From assembly GCA_051294375.1 (NCBI GenBank), contig CM119263.1, positions 15,478,532 to 15,542,531 on the forward strand: 64,000 bases of DNA, read 5' to 3'. Positions 40,317-53,500 of this stretch are shown piece after piece. Each line of letters opens with the position of its first letter. The stretch's first letter is position 1. The notes under the pieces are model-generated. The model was not told the origin of the DNA. It worked only from the letters and a program-made list of their open reading frames with translations, and searched no databases. Origin of the DNA: Paraspadella gotoi. Its lineage: Eukaryota > Chaetognatha. Position numbers and translations under genes: made by a program.

Positions 40317-40325
40317 TTTTATATA
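40317..40325 (-). promoter_or_regulatory. TATA box of the Cys-rich peptide gene
   Basis: TATATAAAA on the minus strand, 30 bp upstream of TTAGTTG (A at 40295), which resembles the arthropod initiator TCAGTY. Confidence 0.65.
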
Positions 40326-40555
40326 CTAATAAAATCTCGTCGATCATGACTTCTGGGAGCGGTCTAACCAAAGGGGCGGAGAAACAGGCGTCAGAAAATC
40401 GATGGAAGGAGGATCTTCAACTGGGTGCGACATCAGTGGGCGGGTAAACTGGGAGTTTTAACCGTAAATTTAAACGACCGCTTTACTCTTGCCCGAAATT
40501 GATCAGGAATATAAATACATTTATTTCGAAAACTAGGATAATTTTGGCCGTATGT

Positions 40556-40602
40556 ATCTCTCTCTCTCTTTCTCTCGCTCTCGCTGTCTCTCTCTCACTC
40601 TC
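40556..40602. repeat. (CT)n array, short and interrupted
   Basis: CT units with TTTCTCTCGCTCTCGC interruptions. Confidence 0.8.
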
Positions 40603-41435
40603 AGGGCGGTGTCATAATACATACAATACACATGTGCAATAAATCCGGGGATTCCGGAGGCTGATTTAAATCTTCCGGTCATTTTTATATATTTATTATT
40701 CGATTTCGAGCGCGAGCAAATTTATAGTCGAGATCGTCTGCTGGAGATTTACGCGCGACAAGGAAGAGAATTCAGACTCGTAAATAAACGAGGGTTTTTC
40801 TCATTCGCGCTCCAAACTCTAGATTCGGGCGGGTCGTTTATTCGGGACGTTTTTGATTATCGTTATAAAAAATTAGCTTCTAGGATTTTGCGATGTAACG
40901 AATAATTAAGTAACATTGCCATTGGGCACCGGTAAGTGACGGTAAGAGCCTCACCTTCCCAAGAAAAAAAAATTCAAATATTTTTTAAAAAAAATTACAA
41001 AAAGAGATTCACTTTGAATTTGAGATAAATTATGCCGACCTGATTCCGACTTCGTCTTATCTTGAGCACCGCTTAATTCTGTCTCGTTTTTTCCCCTTCC
41101 TTGTCATTAAGATTTTTTACTTTTTTAGCGATTAGTTCATGTTTTAAAAAGTGAAATAATTAAATTTAGAAAAACCGTCTCAGTTGATCGACTCGCTCAG
41201 CCCTTGCGATGAGATATGTAGAAGAACGAAAATCGCGATAGAATGTCTTAAGATTTATAATCGCCCAAACCACGCTACACACAACAATACGAAAATATAA
41301 AAAAAGTATCGTTAAAAAAAAGTCCTTTCGTGATTACCCCTGTCTGAACGTATCGGTCCAAAGCAGAATTTCCAATACTAAAATTTCACCCCAACTCGAA
41401 AAAACCCTGATCAGTGATCACGTGCTCTGGCGAAA

Positions 41436-41478
41436 ATGGCGTCCTCAAATGAAAACAAACTGGGGTCGGCGGACGAAA
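41436..41478 (+). CDS. candidate first coding exon
   Basis: ATG in a good context (GCGAAAATGG), encoding MASSNENKLGSADE, then GAAA|GTAATT as a possible donor. Very GC/CpG-rich DNA follows. No downstream exon was identified, so this may be a chance match. Confidence 0.15.
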
Positions 41479-41820
41479 GTAATTGAGCGATTACGGGGAA
41501 TTGCGGCGGGTCGAGGCACCTGCGGCACCCGCCGGGCGTCCGCGTCGAACGCCGAGTCGCACCTGCGGGGCCCCTCGTGGCGCCCCTAACGACGAGAGAA
41601 GGAAATTAAAGGCGGCGGAGAAAAGATCTACGGCGATGAAATGGGCAGATCGGAAACGAAAACGCCAGGGGGTGACGACCGCGAAAAACCAACAAAAGAC
41701 GTCGGGGAATTTTTAATCTTAAAGTTTCGAGATTTCGCTTGTTTAAGTAGGAGATTATGCCTTCAGATTAAAGATGGGCGAATTGTTTTTAAAGCTTGAC
41801 ACGGAAAATATTACGCGCGC

Positions 41821-41928
<108 letters not shown>

Positions 41929-42439
41929 CTTTTTCGGCAGCGAAGAACTCCCTAAGGAACCATAATAGTGACACAGCTAATATGACGGATTGAAGGACTC
42001 ATAAACGGAGAAAAGTTTTTCCCTCTTTTTGTTCCTCCTTTCTTAATCTCCGTTGTTCCTCTTTGAATAATCAAGACAGGTAATGTTCAAAGCTCAATGT
42101 TAAGTATCAGAGAAAGAAGCTTCTTTTAGACAATAATATTGTATTGTATTATTCATGATATCGAGTGTAAATGGTTTTAGAAAACTGTGCCTCGAGAGTG
42201 AGACAAAACGAGAACCGAGAGAAAAAAAAAAGAAGAATTAAAACTTTTTCTTCTTCCTCGCTCCCCTCTTCCTTGTTTTGCCCCTATTTCAAATCTCGGG
42301 GGACTGATATGAATTCAACTTTTCTTAATGACGACTCGCTGAATTCCGCATGGAAATTCCTACTTATATCTGGGTTGAGTCTTCGAATTCTTTCGTAGGC
42401 CTTTCTCTAGGTGGAGGGAGACGAAACAGGAACTTTTGA

Positions 42440-42440
<1 letters not shown>

Positions 42441-42535
<95 letters not shown>
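42441..42535. repeat. (AAT)n array
   Basis: Over 30 perfect AAT units. Confidence 0.95.
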
Positions 42536-43144
42536 TAATGATTTAAGAATTTTACGTAAAAAGTTTTCAATGATTAGTTTATTGAGATTTGAAAAATCTC
42601 GAATTTGGCAAGAATATCAAACGCTCGGCAAATATGAATTCACCAGACTAACGATCTTTACCTTAGCACTTAATATTCTAATAGTTTGTAATATTGATCG
42701 AGTCCTTTGACGTCATAGCAAGCGCAGTAATATAACTACAATGAATTTAATTTTGAATTTTTGATATATCAATTATTTCAGTCAAAACGAAAATAACGAA
42801 TTTTTGAGACATTTTACAAGCGTCGAGACGAAGCCTTCAGGCGATCGACCAAATCGCTCAGATCCTCACGCCCTGATTTCTCTCTTCTTTTCTTCGCCTC
42901 ACCTTTGCTGCTCCAACTCGCCCGCTCTGCCTCCATATTCCTGACTTCCCTTGCCCACCCAACAACCACATCTACCCACCTACCCACCCTTGCGGATTTG
43001 CACTCTAGATCGTCTGGCCGATTTTCCCGGCGCCGACAGCGGAATCAATCAAAGAACTTTTATGGTCTTTCTCGCCCCGGCGAAAAAAAAAGAAGGGGAG
43101 AAGGAGAATGCTTTATGAGATGCGCAAATTTCTAATCTAATCTT

Positions 43145-43147
<3 letters not shown>

Positions 43148-43211
<64 letters not shown>
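43148..43211. repeat. (CT)n array
   Basis: About 32 perfect CT units. Confidence 0.95.
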
Positions 43212-43212
<1 letters not shown>

Positions 43213-43391
43213 AGCCCCGTCCCATTTCTACTTTTCACCCTTGAGAAAGAAGGACGGAGGCGGCTCCGCCCAGCGAATTTCCGCGGTGGAGGCCTGGCAT
43301 AGCTCGGTAATTTATGGTCTGTAATAACATTGTGGTTCGGCTGATGTGTATTTGCACCTCCCTCACGTTCCTGAACTAAACAGAGTTTGCT

Positions 43392-43396
<5 letters not shown>

Positions 43397-43445
<49 letters not shown>
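43397..43445. repeat. (GA)n array
   Basis: About 24 perfect GA units. Confidence 0.95.
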
Positions 43446-43447
<2 letters not shown>

Positions 43448-43616
43448 TTTATTGAGAGAGAAGGGAAATGAAAAACAGGCGTAGTGAGGGAGAATATTTA
43501 GTGGGTGAGAGATTATTAGAAAAGTGCATCGGGAAGATATTCAATTTGTCGGAAATTGTCATGTGGTCGAAACACATTTGGAGCGTAAAAACAGAAAATA
43601 TTGGTCTATGATGAAC

Positions 43617-43617
<1 letters not shown>

Positions 43618-43708
<91 letters not shown>

Positions 43709-43746
43709 AAGAGAGGGAAAGAGGAGGGAGAGAGAGAGAGAGATTG
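43618..43746. repeat. (GA)n array
   Basis: About 43 perfect GA units, then GAAGAG and GAGGGA interruptions. Confidence 0.95.
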
Positions 43747-44651
43747 AGAGGGAGAGATGGAGAGAGATGGGATTCGAGACTGAGAGAAGAGAGGAGAAGT
43801 GGTACAATAGTAGACTCACCGCCAGAATCTTGTTAAAGAAAAAACAGAAAGGCCCTCGAGGTCGCAGATGCCAAGACGGACCAAGAGTGCGATATTTCTT
43901 GCTTGGAAGGAGGAGTTGGTGTCAGTCTCGAACATCGCAAGATTTAAACCTTTACTTACAGTTTTTTACATAGGTTTAAGTTGCGAGTTCAGTACAAGAT
44001 GTGAATAAAAAATAGCACATTTTAATCTCATATTATAACCTCTCGTAAAAACACGAGCCATAAGAAAATTATTTCTTTACTCATCTGACAATTTTTGAAA
44101 TCATTAATTTTTAAGCTGTTTGGAGTTTATTGTTGTTTATTTATTTAGCTGAGTGGTTTGGTCTGGGGCTAATAGATATTTTAAGAGGACTGTTTTCCTT
44201 GAAATTAGGCAAACTATTTTTTTTTTCTTTCGGAAAAGGAAAGTTCAGAACGAGACTAATAAGATAAAAGAAGAAGGTGGTTCGGAGTTTAAACGTTCGG
44301 GTTGAAGTAGATCGAGAGAAGACTTTCGGGACAAAGACTAAAGAAAAATAAAGAATATCACGTTTGAATGTTGGAGTAGAGGGATCTCTTAAGGGATGAA
44401 GAGATGTAGGGCAAAGAGATGGGAAGACAGGGACAGAGAAGAGAAGTGGATAACATTGAAGAATACGGCGCCATCAGGGGACGATGGGGTTGGAAAAAAA
44501 GGGGCTTCATTAGCGGAGAGACGAGGACAAGCGAGGAGCGCCAACATGAATGGGAGTGGCCTCTTAACGGCGCTACAAAGTCGAGGAACGAGTCATGGAA
44601 CAGAGGGTCCGTTGGAGGGAGGGAAAGCTGGAGACGAAAGGGTCGGGAGGT

Positions 44652-44653
<2 letters not shown>

Positions 44654-44735
<82 letters not shown>
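44654..44735. repeat. (GA)n array
   Basis: About 40 perfect GA units. Confidence 0.95.
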
Positions 44736-44739
<4 letters not shown>

Positions 44740-44997
44740 ATCCCTCGGAAAAAAGAGGGCGTTTCCCAGCCGGATGTCGGAACAAAGAGCCTTGGCGCCG
44801 GGGAATTCGGGTCGCGGTTGTTTGCTCCGCATTTTCCTCTGTCGCGAGATTGATGGCGCCGCTCGCGAGACGACGCCGGGCGAGACGACGTGAGAGATGG
44901 CGCCGCCGGGCGAGGCCTTCTCGCTTCCGGCGATGAGACGTAATGAGACTCGAAGGTCGATAGTCACGAATCGAATCTCGAGAATCCTGAGTAAATA

Positions 44998-45598
44998 CAT
45001 GGTGACAATTTGAAACCCGCCGCTAAGAAAAATCTACCATTTAAAAATGTATAAAGATTTTAATATTTAAAAAAAAACCTTAGCCAAAATATTCATTTTT
45101 TTATATATATAAATATCAAGAAAAAGCTTGATTTGTTTACTACAGTTTATATTTTAATGTTTACATGTTTCGGCTTTTATTCAAGCCTTTTTCAGTGCCA
45201 AAACCACTTATTTGAATTATAAATTTCAAAAGCTGAATTTCTTTTTATTTCTGATTAAAAAGCCCGAATTTTATTTTTATCTTTTTTCAATCATTACGAG
45301 GGCGAAACATAATTGAATAGTATAAATTTTATTTAATTTTTTTTGTTACGAGATAGTCTCTCGGTATTTGATACCCTTTTTATAATTGAATTCGTATTTT
45401 GACTCTACAAAATATCTGATTGATCAAGTATTTATAAAACACTAGCTCGCTCACGGCATTATGGTAAAATCCTTAATAAATTTATTTATAAAAAATATAT
45501 ATTTTTTATCTAAGGATATCTATTTTTAAAAGATAAAAATCTTTATGAGTTTTTAAATAATTTTTTTTCTTAGCGGCGGGTTTCAAATTTTTACCATG
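44998..45598. mobile_element. 601-bp MITE with 35-bp terminal inverted repeats and TA duplication
   Basis: The left end begins CATGGTGACAATTTGAAACC and continues through CGCCGCTAAGAAAAA; the right end is its reverse complement (CTTAGCGGCGGGTTTCAAAT then ACCATG) with two mismatches in about 35 bp. Both ends are flanked by TA (44996-44997 and 45599-45600), the target-site duplication typical of Tc1/mariner-type transposition. The interior is AT-rich and non-coding, so it is a non-autonomous element. It contains at 45165-45200 the motif ACATGTTTCGGC plus an AGCC-rich partner, similar to the foldback element at 4.6 kb. Confidence 0.85.
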
Positions 45599-45718
45599 TA
45601 GATATTAATTACGTATTAATACGTTATGGCAGCGGGAGGAATGCCTGTGATACCCGAGGCCCGGGACGCACGGTTGTAACGAAATGATTTAGCTTGCTCA
45701 GCCATTGAGACGAGGAAG

Positions 45719-45795
45719 ATGACGGACAGCAGTGAGGCAGCTTTAAGTCTTGCTGCCACAACGTATACATATTTGGAATTTGGCGTCGCTTTTCA
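45719..45795 (+). CDS. candidate first coding exon
   Basis: ATG followed by 25 codons (begins MTDSSEAALSLAATTYTYLE) and a good donor, CA|GTAAGA. The peptide composition is not low-complexity. I could not find a continuing exon in the right phase downstream, so the call is weak. Confidence 0.2.
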
Positions 45796-46294
45796 GTAAG
45801 AAAAAAATCCAGTGAAAAGAGCTAAATGAGGAGTCTTAACATAACAAAAACGAGTTTATTGGCCGTCGATCGGTCAGTGGGTCCAGTCAGTCTCCATATT
45901 GGCTTAACGATTTAGTCGTTGTCTTCCGAGCAATGGGTCATTTGCGTTGAACACTGGCCTGCTTTTCTGACACAGCGTCATTACTCAAAGCGACGGCGAT
46001 TGAGCGGGAACGTTGTTTTTAAAAAATTATAATCGCGTGACATTCAAAAATTTTTTTTCATTGATCAATTATACCGTATACAAAGATTATAATAATTCCA
46101 TTATGCCCATCAATTACACGCCAAGATAATCTCTTAAAAAAAAAAAAAATAGAAAAGAAACCTTTGGAACGAAAATTTTCAAAGGACCTCCTAACTCCTC
46201 TCCTAAAGAGCGAACTCTCATTTTCCAAAACGACGAGGATCAAAGTTGGAAGATTAGACCCATAATACGCGAGGAGCCGCCCATTCTGGTTGTT

Positions 46295-46296
<2 letters not shown>

Positions 46297-46388
<92 letters not shown>
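46297..46388. repeat. (GA)n array
   Basis: About 46 perfect GA units. Confidence 0.95.
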
Positions 46389-46389
<1 letters not shown>

Positions 46390-47343
46390 ATAAACTTACG
46401 GGGCGGCGGCTGGTCCGTGACCGAGGATAAAAAAAGAGTCCGCGGGAGAGAAGAGATCATGAGAAGCTCAGAAAAAGTGGGTTGAAATGAGAAGGGAAAA
46501 GAAGAAAGCAGGTGATCACTGAACTGATTAGTGTGAGGACTGTGAGGTACTTGAAAAGGTACAAAAAATGAGAAAAGAACGAAATGATAGAGAATACTTA
46601 GTCAAACCATCAAGAGAGAAATTGGTTGTTTCTTTGCCACGGCTCATTTCTTTCAATTCTTTCCCCGGGCGACCTTTAATTCACTCCATCCTTTTTTTGG
46701 TTTTGATGGAGAGAAGGAAAAAAAAAAGAAAGGCATTTGTATTCATCGCCACTCTGGTCGCGTTTCGATTATCTCAGGTCCGGTTTTTACAGCAGCTGGA
46801 AACTGTCCGTTCGATTGTGTTTCCGGTCAGTCGAGTGGAATTTGTATGGGAGGCGCCGGAGGCGGATCGTTCGTTGGTACAGTTTACTTTAAAGACAAAT
46901 AGGAAAGCATGCTTGCAGACGTCAGACGGGAGAGCCTCTTTCTGTTTTTAGGTCTGTTGAAAAAAGTTCCGTTCCTCATGTAAGTTACATGTATGTATAT
47001 GTATATTTGTATAATATATATGTGTAATATATATGTATATATATATATATATCTAAAAGTTCAATCCATCTACTTTTAGTCTCTTTGCAAACATAGAAAG
47101 GGTTTTTTTTTTACACGGGCTATCGAGGAACCGGGCTTGAAGCCGGATTAACTCTCGTCTCGGTTCGTCTTTCTATGGAGCGTAGAGGCGGGGCGGCGGG
47201 GCGGCGTAGCGGCGGAGTGCGGTCTTTCATGGTGAGGTCGAAAGGTCGCAGCGTCAAAGGTTGAGCAAAGAATTGGGTCGGGAGTCGCGTCCAAAAAATG
47301 ACCGGAGCCGAACCCGGGGCGTCCCAACTCCTCACAGTTCTCA

Positions 47344-47412
47344 GTCGGCGAGGCGGCGGGGCGGCGGGGCGGCGAGGCGGCGAGGCGGCGGGGCGGCGGG
47401 GCGGCGAGGCGG
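47344..47412. repeat. GC-rich 8-bp minisatellite
   Basis: Units of GCGGCGGG and GCGGCGAG, about eight copies. A related short run (GGCGGGGCGGCGGGGCGGCG) lies at 47187-47207. Confidence 0.85.
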
Positions 47413-48120
47413 CCCGATTCTTTTAATAAAAGGAGGCGGAGTTGTGGAGGCGGTTCGTAAAGGAGGAATGAAAATGCGATTCCAGGCGACAAAGGAGGGG
47501 GGAGTCCCGGGAGGGGCGCGCTTGAGAGTCATTGAGTTGTTGAGATTATTTATCGGGAAAATTGTCAGTCGATAACAAATTATACTTAACCGTTATCGTT
47601 TATTTGACGAAGTAGGCGTGGTAGCTTTAAGTGAACAATATATTTTGAAAAGGATGGGTTGCGTTGCAAGAAATTAAAAATAAAAGAACTTTGAAAGTAT
47701 TTTAACAAAAAATTAAGAGATTGACTCAATTGACTCAAAAGAAAAAGGACTCGAATTTCTTTTTGTAATTTTCGCAACTTGCTTCACAACAATTCGTTTC
47801 GACAAACTTGAAGAAGAAAACAAACAAAGAGAGAGATCATTCAGAAGAGCAGATTTTTTTTCCTGGGTTGTCGATGTAAAAAGGGTAACCAACCAAAAAG
47901 TAATACATATGTATAGGCAGAAGATATAGGCTGCTCAGCCGACGCCCGGGGACCAAAAAAAAAAAAAAAAAAAAAAAAAAAACGAAAAAAAAAAACGAAC
48001 GTGCCATTTTGAAATGTGAACGAAACCCTGAATTCTTTGAAGCGTTTATTTAATCAGAGTTTTCTGTAAAGGGGGAGTACATCTCACTCGGTAAGCGGTG
48101 AGGCGCCGATGAGCTTTTCT

Positions 48121-48122
<2 letters not shown>

Positions 48123-48216
<94 letters not shown>
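48123..48216. repeat. (CT)n array
   Basis: CT units with one CC break. Confidence 0.95.
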
Positions 48217-48217
<1 letters not shown>

Positions 48218-49430
48218 GCTCCATTTAAAAGGATGAATTTCGTCTCGGGTTTCTTCTGGTCCGACAGAACTGATGCGAGCGTCATTTGCATAAAGTTCGG
48301 TCAGGAGGAAAGTCGAGGGGAGGGGGCGGTAGGGGAGGGCTGCGAGAGGAGGGGGATATTGGGTGGGGTGGGTGATGACGGGAGGACCAGAGGGGCTGAA
48401 AGGGTATGTACTTAACGCTACAGAGGGGTTAGCAGAACGGTCAAAAAGGTCAAGCCGGTGGCAGCTTGGCCCGGTGTTGGGTAAGTGTACATTTTTTCTA
48501 CATGTATTTTGGAGATTTGAGGAGAGAGGGTGGAGCGAGGCGAGTTGATGAGGACACGAGGGTATCGACTCGAATAGGAAAGAAACGATGAGGAAAGGTG
48601 AAAGGATGGGGAGATGGGCGAAGTTAAAGAAAATACTGAAATGAGACGGAAACATTAACAATGAATGCATAAATGAATCACGGCCAAGGGCATGATATTT
48701 TAAAATCTATTAAAATTGTTTCACATGCGCAATTAAATTATAATGTCAACGAGTAAAAAAATAATGATACAAGTCAGGAAACAAATTAGATGAAATAAGA
48801 CGTAAAAAACTCAAACAAAACGGGGTACGAGTATATTGAAAGGGGGAAAGAGGGAACGTCATTTTCTTACGATTTCATTAAAAAAAAAAAAAAAAAAAAA
48901 AAGGCAAAAATAGAATATTTGGGGAAAAAAAAAAAACCAGGCGAAACTGTGGGCGAATTTTCGGTGAGAAGACGCGGGTGAGAAAGTGAGTCTGCATCGG
49001 ATTTTCACGCGCGAGTTGTGATCGTATCGAAGAGGAGCGAATGACTCCGGGATCATTTGGCGCCATCTTGAGGGGGATGGCCACAAGCGGACGACGACTT
49101 CATCTCGTACTATTCAACTTGTACTTTTCGAATTTCTAATTATAGTCATGTAAATTTTAAAATTACTTGTTCAGCTATTTTAAGCGAAATTTGAAAAAAA
49201 AATTATATAAAGTATAAAATATTCTAAATAAATATAAAATCTAAAATCTATTTAATGGTTTTACTTAATATATTTGTACTATAATGGGAAGAGATGTTAG
49301 TGTTGTCTTTCGAGGTTAAAAATAATTTCTGCCCTCGGTTTTTAATGAAATATTTCACATCGTTCTTGTTAGGAAGTTATTAATTAAAAGGCCTAAAATA
49401 CCATATCATATTGTATCAAGAAATATTTAA

Positions 49431-50160
49431 GAACATCAAATTGACGACGACGACGACGACGACGACAATTGTAGCATTGAAACGGTATACGTCGTTAGCG
49501 ATGACAACGACGAAAGTGACGACGACGAGAACGAAGCTCGGACCTCGATAATGATTCCGACGACTGAATCGAAGGGGTTGAACGAGATGACGATGACGAC
49601 GTCGACGACGACGACGACCACAAAGACCATGGGTGAGAGTCACGACGATAACGACGACCTCTGCAAATTGAGCTGCGGCGGGGGGAGAGACGGGGGGGGG
49701 AGAAAGGGCAAGGAGTCGGGAGTGGGCGAGAGCAGAGGAAACCGGCCGATTCAGGTAACGAAGTCAATCATTGACCAGTGACCACATAAGGAAAGCTTCG
49801 AAGTAAGAGTCAATTAGCTCCTTTCTCATGCTCCTCCTCATCTTTTCTTTCCTCAACCTGACTTTCCTTCTTTATTTCCCTTTTTCTCTGGGTTAAGCAT
49901 TTCCTTAACTTTCCTTTTTCTTCTTTTTTCTATTTCCCTTTATTTAGGTTCTTCTCTTATCTTCATTCCTTTCTTTTTTGGCCCCTTCCCTTTCTTCGCA
50001 GGCATCCTACTCAATCACCTCAGACTCGCGTAGAATAGAAAGGAAATTCATTGAACCGAAAACGTCTGACCAAATTAACAGTTACGACGACGACGACGAC
50101 GACGACAACAATCACGACTGTCACAGTCCTTCAGAGGATCGGATGTTCGAGGGAATTTAA
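49431..50160 (+). CDS. tentative 3' exons of an Asp/Thr-rich protein
   Basis: An open frame from 49431 runs to 49754, ending CAG|GTAACG; the acceptor at 50000-50001 (TTCTTCGCAG) follows about 170 bp of pyrimidine-rich intron, and exon 50002-50160 continues in phase to a TAA. The first part is acidic (Asp runs from a GAC repeat) then Thr-rich and Gly-rich; the second begins ASYSITSDSRRIERKF and has another run of seven Asp. A poly(A) signal AATAAA is at 50281. The start of the protein was not found and the first exon's left edge is uncertain. It converges on the minus-strand gene ending at 50546. No domain is recognised, and both exons contain expanded GAC repeats, so coding status is uncertain. 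Confidence 0.35.
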
Positions 50161-50545
50161 ATTGAGGGAACTCAAGTCATTAAAATTGACAATATTTCTT
50201 TTGGGCCTCATTGAGTAAATACGTAAATGTGTTTAACTTAAAGATCTTTTCAGAAATTTTCGGGAATGATTTCGTTCATAAATAAATAACGCACTAAGCG
50301 AACCCGTGCTCAAACGAGAAACGACTTATCTTGCAACTTTACAAAATTCTTAGCCTCTAGTATACTGTATAGGATATGCAAATCCTTCATCTAAGTAATC
50401 AAGCTATTTCAATTAAAAAGAAAAAAAAATATTACAATAACACAAACGAATGAGTCAACACAACTTTTGTGAAATTAAATTAAAGATTGACAACAAAACA
50501 CAAATTTGATGACAACATCTTCGCACATCTGCCCCATCTTCCGAT

Positions 50546-53500
50546 TCAAGGCGTGGCCGACTCGCGCTCCATCGATCCGATTGAGGTGATCTCGTCGAGC
50601 TCGACGGGCTTGTTGTTTCCCGTGTTGCCACGCCGCCACGAGACGGTGGAGGGATCCGTGTCCTCCACTCCCTTTCCGGGTTTCCAGGTTACGGAGCCGT
50701 CGGCGTCGTCGTTACGCGGTCGCCGCTTGCTCTTGCTGCGGCCCGTTGACCGGTTCGTGTCTTCGGGCGTCAAGCTGGAAGGATCGGCGATGAATCAATC
50801 AATCAATCAAATCAATCTATCTATCAATCAATCAATCAATCAGTAGTCGGGCATTGCATAAGTTCACCCCGCCTATAATCACGACACCTTCAGTTTTGAC
50901 CCGGTGGCTCATTGCGTAAAGCCATCGGCTCATGCCCACGAGGTACCGTGTAGTAGAAGTTACGGATAGTTTTCTTCAGCCCGCTTAGCGCTTTATCCAC
51001 AAATCAATCAATCAATCAATCAATCATTCACGATGACAACAAATAGGCTCGTTCATTCATTGAGCCCACCTCAAAGGTCTGACGACCGACGAGCCTTTCA
51101 AAGCCGGCAAAGCGGAGACGGCCGTCGAACGTTTCTGCGAATCATTCTTCTGCTGCTCCTCGAGCGGAACAATCTGTCCTCGATAAAAACAATGTAATGT
51201 TCAAAGGGCGATTTTTTTTAGATTATCGTGATTGATCTTATTATATTAAAATGATCGATTCATGGTTTTTGATTGTCGTCAATGAACCTTGGGCAACCGG
51301 GAGATTGTCGTGGCAACTTTGACGTCATCCTCTCCGCCATTTTTCGTTGCGTTCTGCTGCGTCAAATGCATCAGCGCCGCCTTTCGATCAGTTTCGACAT
51401 TTTCGGCTGAATTAAAGGATCAATCAATCAATCAGTTAATAAATTAATAAATCAATGCATTCACTTTTACATATTTAAAACTACTACTCACAGAGATAAC
51501 GGCAGAGGGCCTCGGATAATCCCTCCCTCTCCTCTCCGAGGTAAACCGTGTATTCGTACTCTTCCTCCAAAACCATGTCCCTCTGTTTGTCGAAAACTAA
51601 CATGTAGTAAGTCATGGCCAGAATCCAGTAAAGACCTGAGAGGTTATCCTTAATAATTATAGCCAATTATTTATTAGCGTCAATTTGTTATCCTCTCGCC
51701 CGACCGAGCAAAGCGTAGAAGACGAAGATGACCATGATGAGGAGGTGGTCAAGATTCGAGGATCGAGAGAGATACTTTCTCCAAGTGATGCAGTCGCTCT
51801 CGTCGTTGGCCAACTTGCTCACCGGACGCGAACCCTGTCGGTCAATGTCGAAACAATCCATTTCTAATCGATGTTTCGCGAAGGAACCAAGTATTTTTTA
51901 AAAGGAATCCTTCCAATTCGTTTTTAAGTAAAACAAATCTGTCGGTTTTCGTCGTTGCTTTCGTCATTTACTTTAAACGTGATTGTCTGTAAATATCGTT
52001 TGATTTAAACAATAATAATAATAATAAAAAAACCTACTAACTATAAAGTATTACGTGTGGATAAGGCGCTAAGTGGGCAGAAGATGACTCTCCGTAACTT
52101 CTATAACCCCCTCTAGCAGACATGGAAGAGGTCCTGGGCTTGGAACCAGGTTTTGCCACTCCCCCAATGCGGCTTACGGCCGTCCTCACTCTTCCCACAG
52201 GGTAGGTACCGGGTTGGGATTGAACCCGGTACCTAGTGGTCATGAGCTGATGGCTTTACTCAATTAGCCACATTAAGCGGGGTGAACCTAGGCAATGCCC
52301 GACTACATACGTAATATTACGACATTGCTTTACAATCGTGAGTCAATCTGTCTACCTGATCCAAAGGTTTTTCCGGAACGTCATAGTCGGTGAACAATTC
52401 TCCGTCTTCATCGTCGTTAAACCATTGATTAGCGCGGTTAACGTTGCCGCCGGAGATGTGAATCATTACATCAGGACCACCACCGCCGCCGCCCCTGCTG
52501 ACGCTGCTGGCGCCGCCGTCGCCACCGCACGACGCAAAATCGAAGTCAGTACCGTCGCCATCGCATTGCAGAGTTCTAAGCAAGCAACTTACTATTAACT
52601 TGTAAAAATTTAATTTTTCCTTTGAAATATTTTTTTTTTATATTTGGGAATCGAAATTTTCATCTGCGTCAATTCTGCGACACGTGATCAGTAATCAGTA
52701 ATCAGTAATCAGAAATTAAATTTTTATTTTACCCTGGAATTACTTTCTTTCTCTTCTCATTGATTAGCGTTGGGATGTCATAATCGTCTAATGTCTCATT
52801 ATTCCACGCCATGATCTTTAAGTTTAAATTTCGTTCCAACTGAAAATTATTATTATGCTAATTATAAATTTATAAATATTCATATACCATTCCCAGCGAC
52901 TAACGAATAAACTGATGTTGATGAGTGGACGACCCAATCAATCAATCAATCAATCATTCTCTCGCCTTTCCATTATTCGCCATCCTCCACGTCAGCCTAT
53001 GCACTGCGTTGTCGGACTTAAGCGTCAGTGGCGTCTGCAGTGGATTCGTTGGAAGACTGGGCTGACCCAAGAACGGACCCGTCGACCACAACCAGTTTAA
53101 TTCCTTGTCGTCTACTGTTGATTAAATTATTTTGGTTCGAAATAAGAACTGCGATTAAACAATATAACTCGTTAAAATTGTTGAAAATATTCTTCTTTTT
53201 ATAATACATCTATTACTCAGTAAACATACTCATAGGCAACTTCTTAGATCATTTTTAGCTCTTTCTATTCTAACACCGTTTTCGCAGGTTAACGTTGTCT
53301 TGGAGCATTTTTTCTCATCGTTGTTGAAATACGCGAGGCCGACGACTTCCGGTTTGGCGTCCTGGACTTTTACAAGGCCCAACTCTGTTGGCGAGATGTA
53401 ATGAAATAAATTCGACATCTTACTTTCCCTTCCAAGTTTATATTTGTAAATATTTTTCTCGCGCACCCTCGATTTGAAATTTAAGATATTTCATCGGCGG

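Larger units (their letters stand above)
45601..49430. other. intergenic sequence
   Basis: No supported gene. It contains a candidate first exon at 45719, (GA)n at 46.3 kb, TA/ATGTATAT-rich DNA at 46.99-47.05 kb, a GC-rich minisatellite at 47.34 kb, poly(A) at 47.95 kb and (CT)n at 48.12 kb. A CAAGATGGCGCC site (complement at 49059-49070) resembles the YY1-type motif found near animal transcription starts. Confidence 0.45.

Noticed and set aside
46568-46951. 127-codon plus-strand frame; a second frame in the same place gives a peptide with NCPFDC and a Gly-rich tail
   Set aside because: All three plus-strand frames are open across 46780-46880, no start or splice context favours one, and I could not join it in phase to the candidate exon at 45719.
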